DNA from: an uncultured Bacteroidota bacterium | Lineage (GTDB): Bacteria; Bacteroidota; Bacteroidia; 2-12-FULL-35-15 | NCBI GenBank assembly: GCA_903926385.1 | Contig: CAIYIS010000018.1 | Location: 1-46,840, forward strand | Reading direction: 5' to 3' | Length of the DNA stretch: 46,840 nucleotides | Shown here: piece after piece, positions 33,428 to 40,680 of the stretch | Layout of the letters: every line of letters begins with the position of its first letter | Position numbering within the stretch: position 1 is the stretch's first letter | Program-made: the position numbers and the translations under genes | The notes under the pieces: model-generated | What the model was told of the DNA's origin: nothing | What the model saw: only the letters and a program-made list of their open reading frames with translations | Databases searched by the model: none

Positions 33428-34384
33428 TTACAAAAACTCCACCGAATAATGTCCTTTGGTGTTTAAATCTAAATTATGGATTTGATACACACGATTTAGG
33501 AAATTACCAAGGTCGGGGAAAGCGGCTGTAGTAGGGGTGTTGGCAGGAATAAAAACTCCAACGGGATGTGCTTTGTTTTTGGCCGAATCGTTAACCCACA
33601 CTTGGCAATCTACATCGCAGGTAACTTTAATTTTAGTGGTTGGTGTCGATTTTTTAGTTGCTACCATTTTTATTTTATCACTATTTACAGTGCCTTCGTA
33701 CACATTGCTATGAACATGTGCCTGCATGGTAGCCACATCCACAAAGCTTTTGATTATGGTAGGTTCGTTTGGATACAGGTTTACGATAACGCCATAATCG
33801 GCAAAATGCTGAATACACATGGCTTCTATGGCAGCCTTTTGGTCGGCAATAGCCACACCTACCAGTGTTTTTTCGCCTTCCTGATTGCCTCGCGCAGAAC
33901 TTATTAATCCATAAAATGTAGTTATTAAAGTGGCCACAGCTGTTAAAGCCGCATCCAGATTGCATTTGTCGCGCAGCGTTTTTAGATGTAATAATTTATT
34001 TTCGATAGTTCCTTTGTAAAAATCGTCCATTCCGTGAGGGAAAAGATTAGTGAAGCCGGGAGTTCCGGGCATATACACATTGCTAATCATTTGTCGCCAC
34101 ATGGGCATTTTTTCTTGTGTCATTATCAAAAACAACTGGTCTTTGGCCTGAGTATCGCTCTTTCGGCTGCCGGCAGCACCATCTTTGGTGGACGAAGTAT
34201 TAACCACATTGGTATGAAAGGGAGTAAAAATAACTAATTGAGCGGCTATTGTAGTGTTCGAAGGCGCGGCTGCTGTTAGTGCATTAAAATGAAAAGTACT
34301 TACTTTAAGTGCAATGGTGTAGTTAGTACCTACTGCGCTGCGGACGAAATTTACGGCTGGTAGCCATTGATTAATTGCTGGCAT
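33428..34384 (-). CDS. Unknown protein, hairpin-array-associated family, member 2
   Basis: Function not recognised. 318 aa, no signal peptide. An N-terminal ~85-residue part is polar/beta-like. The helical centre (~88-215) reads MTQEKMPMWRQMISNVYMP, GFTNLFPHGMDDFYKGT, LDAALTAVATLITTFYGLISSARGNQEGEKTLVGVAIADQ, YGVIVNLYPNEPTIIKSFVDV. The C-terminal beta part is KIKVTCDVDCQVWVND ... VYQIHNLDLNTKGHYSVEFL. Order, lengths and spaced matches (WxQxI, FP, F..GT, YY/FYxxL, G.K..V, GLF/GVIV, P) align it with the 323-aa protein at 1854, at low identity. It is preceded by array 2 by about 80 bp, and followed by its own terminator. No adjacent enzyme gives a clue to function. Confidence 0.8.
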   Translation of the reverse strand: MPAINQWLPAVNFVRSAVGTNYTIALKVSTFHFNALTAAAPSNTTIAAQLVIFTPFHTNVVNTSSTKDGAAGSRKSDTQAKDQLFLIMTQEKMPMWRQMISNVYMPGTPGFTNLFPHGMDDFYKGTIENKLLHLKTLRDKCNLDAALTAVATLITTFYGLISSARGNQEGEKTLVGVAIADQKAAIEAMCIQHFADYGVIVNLYPNEPTIIKSFVDVATMQAHVHSNVYEGTVNSDKIKMVATKKSTPTTKIKVTCDVDCQVWVNDSAKNKAHPVGVFIPANTPTTAAFPDLGNFLNRVYQIHNLDLNTKGHYSVEFL

Positions 34385-34466
34385 ATTTATAAGTATTAGT
34401 TAATGTTAATTATTAATTGTTTTTTATTATTTGATGTTGTTACTATTTAAAAACTGTACTCCTTTT

Positions 34467-34702
34467 ACCTCCCTAAATGGGGAGGTGAGCAAAAATGTAT
34501 TTTTATTAACCTCTCTAAATGGGGAGGTGAGCAAAAACGTATTTTTATTAACCTCTCTAAATGGGGAGGTGAGCAAAAACGTATTTTTATTAACCTCCCT
34601 AAATGGGGAGATGAGCAAAAATCTATTTTTATTAACCTCTCTAAATGGGGAGGTGAGCAAAAATGTATTTTTATTAACCTCTCTAAATGGGGAGGTGAAT
34701 AA
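34467..34702 (+). repeat. 42-bp tandem hairpin array 2
   Basis: Six units at an exact 42-bp step (anchors 34468, 34510, 34552, 34594, 34636, 34678). Each has a 7-bp stem and 6-nt loop, ACCTCYC-TAAATG-GGGAGGT, then a 22-nt spacer with a weaker AAAAACGTATTTTT palindrome. On the + strand five of six stems pair fully (four with a U-G pair); on the - strand only two of six do. The + strand, antisense to the neighbouring gene at 33428, is therefore the better RNA strand. Both strands are open in frame (e.g. VNKNTFLLTSPFRE on -), a by-product of the length. Confidence 0.88.
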
Positions 34703-34780
34703 AACTCATTTTCCCCTCATTTTCCTTCAGAAATTTCTTTTCAAAACTCAAAGAACAGGTGTCGATTTGAAAAGATGATG

Positions 34781-34788
34781 CAAAGGAA
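34781..34788 (-). promoter_or_regulatory. Possible -7 box TTCCTTTG
   Basis: Minus-strand TTCCTTTG, one base from TAnnTTTG, upstream of array 2. If real, the array would lie in the leader of the gene at 33428. No good -33 element is seen. Confidence 0.3.
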
Positions 34789-34810
34789 AATAATTTTTTA
34801 ATAGCTTTTA

Positions 34811-34841
34811 CATTAGTGCGTTTGGCACTAATGTTTTTTTT
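34811..34841 (+). terminator. Orphan + strand terminator after array 2
   Basis: CATTAGTGC, loop GTTTG, GCACTAATG, then eight T. Perfect 9-bp stem. The T-run is only on the + strand side. No + strand gene precedes it, so it should end a transcript coming out of array 2. Confidence 0.85.
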
Positions 34842-34876
34842 ATTTAAAAACTATTTATCTTTATTGCATCAATCTA

Positions 34877-35263
34877 ATGGCTATGAAAAAAATTGAAATT
34901 GATGTTAACAATCCGGAGGTACAAAAATTAAAAAAAGAATGTGCAAAACTTAAATTGATTTGGGATTCGCACGATACTTGTGCCAAGGCAGGGGTATTAG
35001 ATATAGTAGCAACCGGCAAAAAAAAGTTTACAGAAATAAAATATTTTTCCGAATTATCGTCCCGTGTAATTATAAAAACACTCGACCTGCTTATAGAAGA
35101 AAAAATGGTGACCACAGAAGTGCCTGACCCTTCCAACCCAGCTATATTTGATTACCTGATAACAGATAAAGGCAGAAAAATGATACCCTTAATTAAAAAG
35201 GTGGTTATATTAATTGATAAAGATACTCAAGATGCTCTAGATAAATTGAAGCATGAAATTTAA
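34877..35263 (+). CDS. HxlR-like winged-helix transcription regulator
   Basis: 128-aa DNA-binding protein, divergent member of the HxlR/MarR-type winged-helix group. ILDIVATGKKKFTEIKYFSELSSRVIIKTLDLLIEEKMVTTEV is the helix-turn-helix plus wing, and IFDYLITDKGRKMIPLIKKVV matches the YxLTxxGxxLxP end of HxlR proteins. The usual N-terminal Cys-Pro is shifted (DTCAKAG, Cys ~38), leaving a possible redox Cys. It lies just after the orphan terminator, so it has its own promoter in 34842-34876. It may regulate array 2 or the gene at 33428 (inference from position only). Confidence 0.7.
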   Translation: MAMKKIEIDVNNPEVQKLKKECAKLKLIWDSHDTCAKAGVLDIVATGKKKFTEIKYFSELSSRVIIKTLDLLIEEKMVTTEVPDPSNPAIFDYLITDKGRKMIPLIKKVVILIDKDTQDALDKLKHEI

Positions 35264-35308
35264 AGTGTCGAACATGTTAAACCCCTCGTAAAGCGAATAA
35301 AGGGTAAA

Positions 35309-36301
35309 CTAATTTTTATAATTCATTATCCAATTTTCTGCTGCATGGATAACGGGGTCATAAGGTTCATTAATATCAAAGGGATGGTGAACAATGCTGT
35401 CAGGAACTATCGCTTTACCATATATCTTACCTGTTCTATCAACATCAATTAGCGTGGTTAGATGCAAAAAGCAACTATCGGGTAAAAGGAATAATTCCTT
35501 TGCAGTAGAAACACCATAGGTTTCTGCACCAAAACTTCTTGAATTAATTTTTCCTCTGAATGCAATTACAACCATTTCTCCTGCACTCGCAGTAATGTGG
35601 GAAGTTAATATAGCAATAGGTCTATTGTTAAAAAAAAGATGATATGGTTTTCTAATTCTAAATCCTTTTTTGAAATCAATTTTTAAATCTCCATTTTCAT
35701 AAGAAAATGGCACTTTTTTATGATTAATATCCATTAAGTATTCAAATACACCGTCACCCAATAAAGGTCCCAAACCGCCAAGCATAGCCCAGCCATTACC
35801 ACCGGTATCATTTCTTAAATCCAAAATCCACCCTTTAATTTTTATATTATCAATAGATTTTATAAGTATTTGTAGACTGTCGATGTATTCCTTGGTGGTA
35901 ATTGAATCAGCCGTATTCAAGCCGTCAATTCTTAGAAATCCAATATTTGTTTTCAATAATTCTCCATCAAACGTAAATATACTCCTTTGGATTTCATTCA
36001 CACTGGGGGCAAATAGATGCTTATAATATGATTTTTCAAGAAATGCACTATGATTATCACCTAATTTATGAAGAACAGACGCTACAATTGAATGGCATTC
36101 TTTTAAGCTCTTAATGTTTTTAATTTCAGCATAAGCATCCTCTTTTATTTTAGTTAAATCTATAGAATCTCTCATGATTGAGTGCTTCTCTATGATTTTA
36201 AAAACAGTATCCAGATACGTTTTAGGAGAGTTTTTGTAATCTCCAGCATTTTGACAACCAAAGGTAAAAAGTAAAAATGTAATAAAAAATAGATTTTTCA
36301 T
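35309..36301 (-). CDS. S41-family peptidase lipoprotein
   Basis: Predicted outer-membrane or periplasmic serine protease of the C-terminal-processing/tricorn core type. Start at ATG 36301 (MKNLFFITFLLFTFGC), which gives a lipoprotein signal with Cys 16; the longer frame adds 17 non-signal residues. 330 aa. IKGWILDLRNDTGGNGWAML is the S41 signature, and PIAILTSHITASAGEMVVIAFRG carries the catalytic Ser (~239) in TASAGE. GAETYGVSTAKELFLLPDS follows as usual. No PDZ domain is apparent. Driven by shared module D. Substrate unknown. Confidence 0.85.
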   Translation of the reverse strand: MKNLFFITFLLFTFGCQNAGDYKNSPKTYLDTVFKIIEKHSIMRDSIDLTKIKEDAYAEIKNIKSLKECHSIVASVLHKLGDNHSAFLEKSYYKHLFAPSVNEIQRSIFTFDGELLKTNIGFLRIDGLNTADSITTKEYIDSLQILIKSIDNIKIKGWILDLRNDTGGNGWAMLGGLGPLLGDGVFEYLMDINHKKVPFSYENGDLKIDFKKGFRIRKPYHLFFNNRPIAILTSHITASAGEMVVIAFRGKINSRSFGAETYGVSTAKELFLLPDSCFLHLTTLIDVDRTGKIYGKAIVPDSIVHHPFDINEPYDPVIHAAENWIMNYKN

Positions 36302-36374
36302 TTCAATTATTATTAGACCGCTCGTGTTTCTTATTCTGTGGCGTCCCGCCACAACACATCATTTTTTCCTCCCA

Positions 36375-36418
36375 CAAATATACTACAAAAATAGTTATTC
36401 AATAAAAACTTACTTCAA
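36375..36418 (-). promoter_or_regulatory. Shared upstream module, copy D
   Basis: Minus-strand 44-bp module, TTGAAGTAAGTTTTTATT ... TATTTTTGTAGTATATTTG, the closest relative of copy C. It gives the S41 gene a leader of about 65 nt. Confidence 0.65.
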
Positions 36419-36422
36419 GCAT

Positions 36423-36464
36423 CACATCTCAATACTCACATCTCAATACTCACATCTCAATACT
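36423..36464. repeat. 14-bp direct repeat, three copies
   Basis: CACATCTCAATACT three times in tandem, 42 bp in all. A single related copy lies at 33402-33418. The remainder of the 389-bp gap up to moxR has AAATCTGAAATTTG repeats (36501-36528) and a weak AAAAAGT/ACTTTTT hairpin (36581-36600). Confidence 0.7.
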
Positions 36465-36636
36465 CCTCCATTTATCATTCTAAAAATCTAAAATTCTGCA
36501 AATCTGAAATCTGAAATTTGAAATCTAAAAACCCCTCCCAAACCCTTGTTATTATTGATTTCTTAAAAATTCTTAATTCGAAAAAGTCTTAACACTTTTT
36601 AACAGCACAAAGCCCGCATACGGGGTCATTGTAGGT

Positions 36637-36644
36637 TACTTTTG
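36637..36644 (+). promoter_or_regulatory. -7 box of the bat operon
   Basis: TACTTTTG 47 bp upstream of the moxR ATG. No clear -33 TTG at the standard distance. Confidence 0.5.
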
Positions 36645-36690
36645 CACCCTGAAAAATAGTACTAGTTTTATCAACTAAAATTACAAAACA

Positions 36691-37677
36691 ATGACTGATA
36701 TAAAAGAATTAAACGAACGAATACAGCGCGAATCGGCATTTGTAGATTTGCTAACGCTGGAAATGGACAAGGTGATAGTGGGCCAGAAATACATGGTAGA
36801 ACGATTGCTGATAGGCTTGTTGTCCAATGGTCATATATTGCTGGAAGGTGTTCCGGGATTGGCTAAGACGCTTGCCATAAAATCGCTTGCATCTACTATT
36901 CACGCTAACTTTAGCCGTATTCAGTTTACACCCGACTTGTTGCCTGCCGACTTGATAGGAACAATGATTTATAGTCAGAAAAAGGAAGAGTTTACCGTAA
37001 AACACGGGCCTATCTTTGCTAATTTTATATTGGCAGATGAGATTAACCGTGCTCCGGCAAAGGTGCAAAGTGCCTTGCTCGAAGCCATGCAGGAAAAACA
37101 AGTAACCATAGGCGAACAAACCTTTAAGTTGCCTAATCCGTTTTTGGTATTGGCTACTCAAAACCCGATAGAGCAGGAAGGAACCTATCCATTGCCCGAA
37201 GCTCAGGTGGATCGTTTTATGTTGAAAGTAGTAATTGGATATCCTAACAAAGAGGATGAGCGTAAAATTATTCGTCAGAATTTGGCTGCCGAATATCCAA
37301 ATGTAAATCAGATATTGAAAACAGACGACATTCTGAATGCCCGCAAGGTGGTTAAGGATGTATACATGGACGAAAAGATTGAGAAATATATTGTAGACAT
37401 TGTGTTTGCTACTCGTTTTCCTGCCGAATATAAATTGAACAAATTTGCCGGACTGATTAGTTTCGGAGGTTCGCCACGTGCAAGTATTAATTTGGCAATG
37501 GCAGCTAAAGCGTATGCATTTATCAAACGCAGAGGTTATGTTATTCCGGAAGATGTGCGTGCTATTTGTACCGATGTGCTTCGTCACCGTATTGGTTTGA
37601 CATACGAAGCCGAAGCCGAAAACATTACTTCGGAAATGATAGTGAATGAAATATTAAATACGATAGAAGTACCTTAA
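36691..37677 (+). CDS. moxR: MoxR-family AAA+ ATPase
   Basis: AAA+ chaperone-like ATPase that works with VWA proteins in cofactor or complex maturation. 328 aa. Walker A GVPGLAKTLAIKS, Walker B FILADEINRAPAKVQSALLEAMQE, sensor 1 LATQNPIEQEGTYPLPEAQVDRFMLKV, and sensor 2 GGSPRASINLAMAAKA. First gene of the moxR-DUF58-bat operon, whose gene order is well conserved in Bacteroidota. A GC-rich hairpin lies in the 53-bp gap before the next gene. Confidence 0.93.
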   Translation: MTDIKELNERIQRESAFVDLLTLEMDKVIVGQKYMVERLLIGLLSNGHILLEGVPGLAKTLAIKSLASTIHANFSRIQFTPDLLPADLIGTMIYSQKKEEFTVKHGPIFANFILADEINRAPAKVQSALLEAMQEKQVTIGEQTFKLPNPFLVLATQNPIEQEGTYPLPEAQVDRFMLKVVIGYPNKEDERKIIRQNLAAEYPNVNQILKTDDILNARKVVKDVYMDEKIEKYIVDIVFATRFPAEYKLNKFAGLISFGGSPRASINLAMAAKAYAFIKRRGYVIPEDVRAICTDVLRHRIGLTYEAEAENITSEMIVNEILNTIEVP

Positions 37678-37695
37678 GTGCCCCTCTCCTTTATC

Positions 37696-37715
37696 CCTTC
37701 CCCGAAAGGGGGAGG
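37696..37715. repeat. GC-rich hairpin between moxR and the DUF58 gene
   Basis: CCTTCCCC-GAAA-GGGGGAGG, 8-bp stem with a GAAA tetraloop and no T-run, so not a terminator. It could stabilise or process the operon message, or be another copy of the genome's CCTC/GAGG palindrome. Confidence 0.5.
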
Positions 37716-37730
37716 TTTAAGGGCTGAATT

Positions 37731-38594
37731 ATGGAAACAAGCGAGCTATTAAAAAAAGTAAGAAAAATAGAGATTAAAACACGTGGTCTCTCCAACCAGA
37801 TATTTTCTGGGGAGTATCACAGTGCTTTTAAAGGCCGAGGTATGACCTTTAGCGAGGTTCGTGAATATCAGCCTGGCGATGATATACGTTCTATCGACTG
37901 GAATGTTACGGCACGATTCAATACTCCTTTTGTAAAAGTGTTTGAAGAGGAAAGAGAAATGACCGTGATGTTGCTCGTGGATGTAAGTGCTTCGGGCGAG
38001 TTTGGAACTCAGAAACAACTCAAGCAGGAACTCATTACCGAACTGTGTGCGGTGCTTGCCTTCTCGTCAATTCAGAACAATGATAAAATAGGCATCATCT
38101 TTTTTACAGATAAAATAGAAAAGTTTATTCCTCCTAAAAAAGGAAAAAGCCATGTATTGCGCATTATTCGCGACCTTATTGAATTTAAGCCAGAACATAA
38201 AAAAACAAACATCGAACTGGCGTTGAAATACCTTACCGGTGTTATTAAAAAACGAAGCATTGCGTTTATCATTTCCGATTTTATGGACGATAATTTTACA
38301 GACGCTTTGAAAATAGCTAATAAAAAGCACGATCTGGTGGCGCTTCGCATTTACGACAAACGCGAACAGGAATTGCCGAATGTGGGTCTTGTTAAATTTA
38401 AAGATGCCGAAAGTGGTGCCATTAAATGGATAGATACGGCTGATAAGAATGTGAGAATACATTTTGCGGCTTCGGCCAAAAGACGTGAAGCGTTTTTGAA
38501 AGAAGCATTTAATAAAAGCGGTGTAGATACTGCTAATATTAACACAGCCGAGTCCTACATTCAGCCTTTAACAAATTTATTTAAGAGAAGATAA
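37731..38594 (+). CDS. DUF58 domain protein
   Basis: 287 aa, cytosolic, with a VWA-like fold. The hallmark YQPGDDIRSIDWNVTARF is at ~46-63, and the MIDAS-like VMLLVDVSASGEFG follows. GEYHSAFKGRGMTFSEVREY is the N-terminal family motif. It sits between moxR and the bat genes as usual. Role in the MoxR-assisted assembly system is known only in outline. Confidence 0.9.
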   Translation: METSELLKKVRKIEIKTRGLSNQIFSGEYHSAFKGRGMTFSEVREYQPGDDIRSIDWNVTARFNTPFVKVFEEEREMTVMLLVDVSASGEFGTQKQLKQELITELCAVLAFSSIQNNDKIGIIFFTDKIEKFIPPKKGKSHVLRIIRDLIEFKPEHKKTNIELALKYLTGVIKKRSIAFIISDFMDDNFTDALKIANKKHDLVALRIYDKREQELPNVGLVKFKDAESGAIKWIDTADKNVRIHFAASAKRREAFLKEAFNKSGVDTANINTAESYIQPLTNLFKRR

Positions 38595-38638
38595 TATCCA
38601 AAACAGCAATCAGTATTGTTGCGAAAAGAAAAAAGAGA

Positions 38639-39661
38639 ATGAAATTAAAAGGGAAAATAAAATTAATACCATCAGTACTTCTGCTGTGCGCGTTGATGTT
38701 TGTTTCGTTTTCCGGTTTTGCTCAAGATATAAAAGCTACTGCTACCCTCGATAGCAATACCATTAAAATCGGGCAGCAGGTAAAACTGAAACTGAGCATA
38801 CAGTATCGTGCTGACAAAGGAAAGCAGATAAAAGTGCAATGGCCCGAAATAGCCGATACGCTCAGAAAAGAAGTGGAAGTGGTAGGTCAGTCGAAACTGG
38901 ATACACTTATTCCGGATAAAAATAATCCGTTTCAGTTTGTTCAGTCCAAAACACTTTATGTAACTTCATTCGATTCGGGATATTGGGCCATACCTCCTAT
39001 TAAGTTTATGGTAAATGGCGATACCAACGGAATATTTACCGAGCCTTTATTGCTTCATGTGGGTGGTGTGGCGGTAGATACCACAGCAGCTATAAAAGAT
39101 ATTAAAGCTCCTTTTGCCGAAACGTATACTTTCGTTGATTGGTTGAAAGATAATATGTGGGTGGTGTGGACAGCAGTAGCTGTGTTGGTTTTAACCCTGT
39201 TGATTATTTATTTTGTAAGAAAAATGAATAAGATAAAACCTGTGGTGCCCGAAGTGGAAGTGCCGAAAATACCTGCCCACATTATAGCTTACGAAAAACT
39301 GGAAAAGCTCAAGAACGAAAAACTTTGGCAGGAAGGCAAAATGAAATTGTACTACAGTTCGCTAACGGATATTGTAAGAGAGTATATCGAAAACAGATTT
39401 AAAATTCAGGCACTGGAGCAAACCACTGACGAAATTATTCATGGGTTTCGCAATGTGGCAATAGATGAAGAGAGCAAATCGAAATTGAAACAAGTGCTTG
39501 TATTATCCGACTTGGTTAAGTTTGCCAAAGAACAGCCAACTGCTGCGGAAAATGACTTGTGCTTGTCGAATAGTTACGACTTTGTGACCGGAACGAAGAA
39601 AGATGAATGGACAGTAAATACTAACGCAGGAGCTAATGCTGCAAATCAAAACAAAGCATAA
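38639..39661 (+). CDS. Bat-operon single-pass membrane protein
   Basis: 340 aa. Signal peptide (SVLLLCALMFVSFSGFAQ), a beta-rich periplasmic part (~30-165; TATLDSNTIKIGQQVKLKLSIQYR ... GYWAIPPIKFMVNG), one membrane helix (~178-195; WVVWTAVAVLVLTLLIIYFV) and a cytoplasmic helical tail with LYYSSLTDIVREYIENRFKIQALEQTTDEI. The arrangement resembles a short BatD. It occupies the fixed place between the DUF58 and batA genes in Bacteroidota. Exact role unknown. Confidence 0.8.
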   Translation: MKLKGKIKLIPSVLLLCALMFVSFSGFAQDIKATATLDSNTIKIGQQVKLKLSIQYRADKGKQIKVQWPEIADTLRKEVEVVGQSKLDTLIPDKNNPFQFVQSKTLYVTSFDSGYWAIPPIKFMVNGDTNGIFTEPLLLHVGGVAVDTTAAIKDIKAPFAETYTFVDWLKDNMWVVWTAVAVLVLTLLIIYFVRKMNKIKPVVPEVEVPKIPAHIIAYEKLEKLKNEKLWQEGKMKLYYSSLTDIVREYIENRFKIQALEQTTDEIIHGFRNVAIDEESKSKLKQVLVLSDLVKFAKEQPTAAENDLCLSNSYDFVTGTKKDEWTVNTNAGANAANQNKA

Positions 39662-39666
39662 TAAGA

Positions 39667-40677
39667 ATGTTTGATTTTTTCAGAGATATAACTTTTGCAA
39701 ATAAAGAACTGCTATGGCTGTTGTTGCTCATTCCGGCAATAGTGGCTTGGTATATTTGGAAAAACAAAACGTATACAGCCGAGCTTAAAGTGTCATCTGT
39801 TGGTGGTTTTGAAGGAGTGAAAGTTTCTTACAAGCAGTATTTGCGTCATGCAGTTATCGCATTGCGAGTTATTGCTGTGGGGTTGCTTATCATTGTGCTG
39901 GCTCGTCCTCAGTCTCGTTCGAGTTATAAGGATGTAAAAACAGAGGGCATTGATATCGTAATGTGTTTGGATATTTCGGGAAGTATGTTGTCGAAAGATT
40001 TTAAACCAAACCGTATTGAGGCGGCTAAAGAAGTGGCTCAGGATTTTATCGACAGCCGTCCGAACGATAGAATAGGTCTTGTTATCTTTTCGGGCGAAAG
40101 TTTTACTCAATGTCCGCTTACCACTGATCATGCAGTGATAAAGAATTTGTTTTCGGGAATTCATACCGGAATGGTGGCAGATGGAACAGCCATAGGTAAC
40201 GGACTTGCTACAGCTGTTTCGCGTGTTAAAGACAGCAAAGCCAAAAGTAAAGTGGTTATTCTTTTAACAGACGGGATAAACAATCAAGGGTCAGTAGCAC
40301 CGCTTACGGCAGCCGAAATAGCAAAAGCTTTTGGTGTGAGAGTGTACACGGTTGGTGTGGGAACAATGGGAAAAGCCCTTGCTCCGATAGCTATGTATCC
40401 TGACGGAAGTTATCAATACGGTTATGTAGATGTTCAAATAGATGAAAAGACATTAGGCGAAATAGCGGATGGAACAGGTGGTAAATATTTCCGGGCTACT
40501 GATAATGATAAGTTGAAAAGCATTTACAAAGAAATAGACCGATTGGAAAAAACCATTTTTGAAGAAAAGAATTTCACCAATAAAGCAGAACATTTTTTAC
40601 CGTTTGCTTTAGCTGCAGCGGTATTGTTAGTACTTGAGTTTTTAATTAAAAATATTTTATTTAAGAGTATTCCATAA
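39667..40677 (+). CDS. batA: BatA, VWA-domain membrane protein
   Basis: 336 aa. N-terminal helices (ELLWLLLLIPAIVAWYIW; AVIALRVIAVGLLIIVLARP), a von Willebrand A domain with MIDAS DISGS (CLDISGSMLSKDF) and supporting TDG (ILLTDGINNQG), and a C-terminal membrane helix (FLPFALAAAVLLVLEFLI). The VWA domain faces the periplasm. Bacteroides fragilis bat genes are linked to aerotolerance (family knowledge). Five nt separate it from the previous gene and 3 nt from batB. Confidence 0.93.
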   Translation: MFDFFRDITFANKELLWLLLLIPAIVAWYIWKNKTYTAELKVSSVGGFEGVKVSYKQYLRHAVIALRVIAVGLLIIVLARPQSRSSYKDVKTEGIDIVMCLDISGSMLSKDFKPNRIEAAKEVAQDFIDSRPNDRIGLVIFSGESFTQCPLTTDHAVIKNLFSGIHTGMVADGTAIGNGLATAVSRVKDSKAKSKVVILLTDGINNQGSVAPLTAAEIAKAFGVRVYTVGVGTMGKALAPIAMYPDGSYQYGYVDVQIDEKTLGEIADGTGGKYFRATDNDKLKSIYKEIDRLEKTIFEEKNFTNKAEHFLPFALAAAVLLVLEFLIKNILFKSIP

Positions 40678-40680
40678 AAG

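Noticed and set aside
34427-34778. ORFs on both strands over array 2
   Set aside because: Same length artefact; both strands are open and changes between copies are not mainly synonymous.
1524-34841. Retron or diversity-generating retroelement
   Set aside because: No reverse transcriptase anywhere in the window, and no template/variable repeat pair.
36751-37587. 278-aa antisense ORF in moxR
   Set aside because: Shadow of a strongly conserved gene; composition Phe/Tyr/Cys-rich as expected for an antisense frame.
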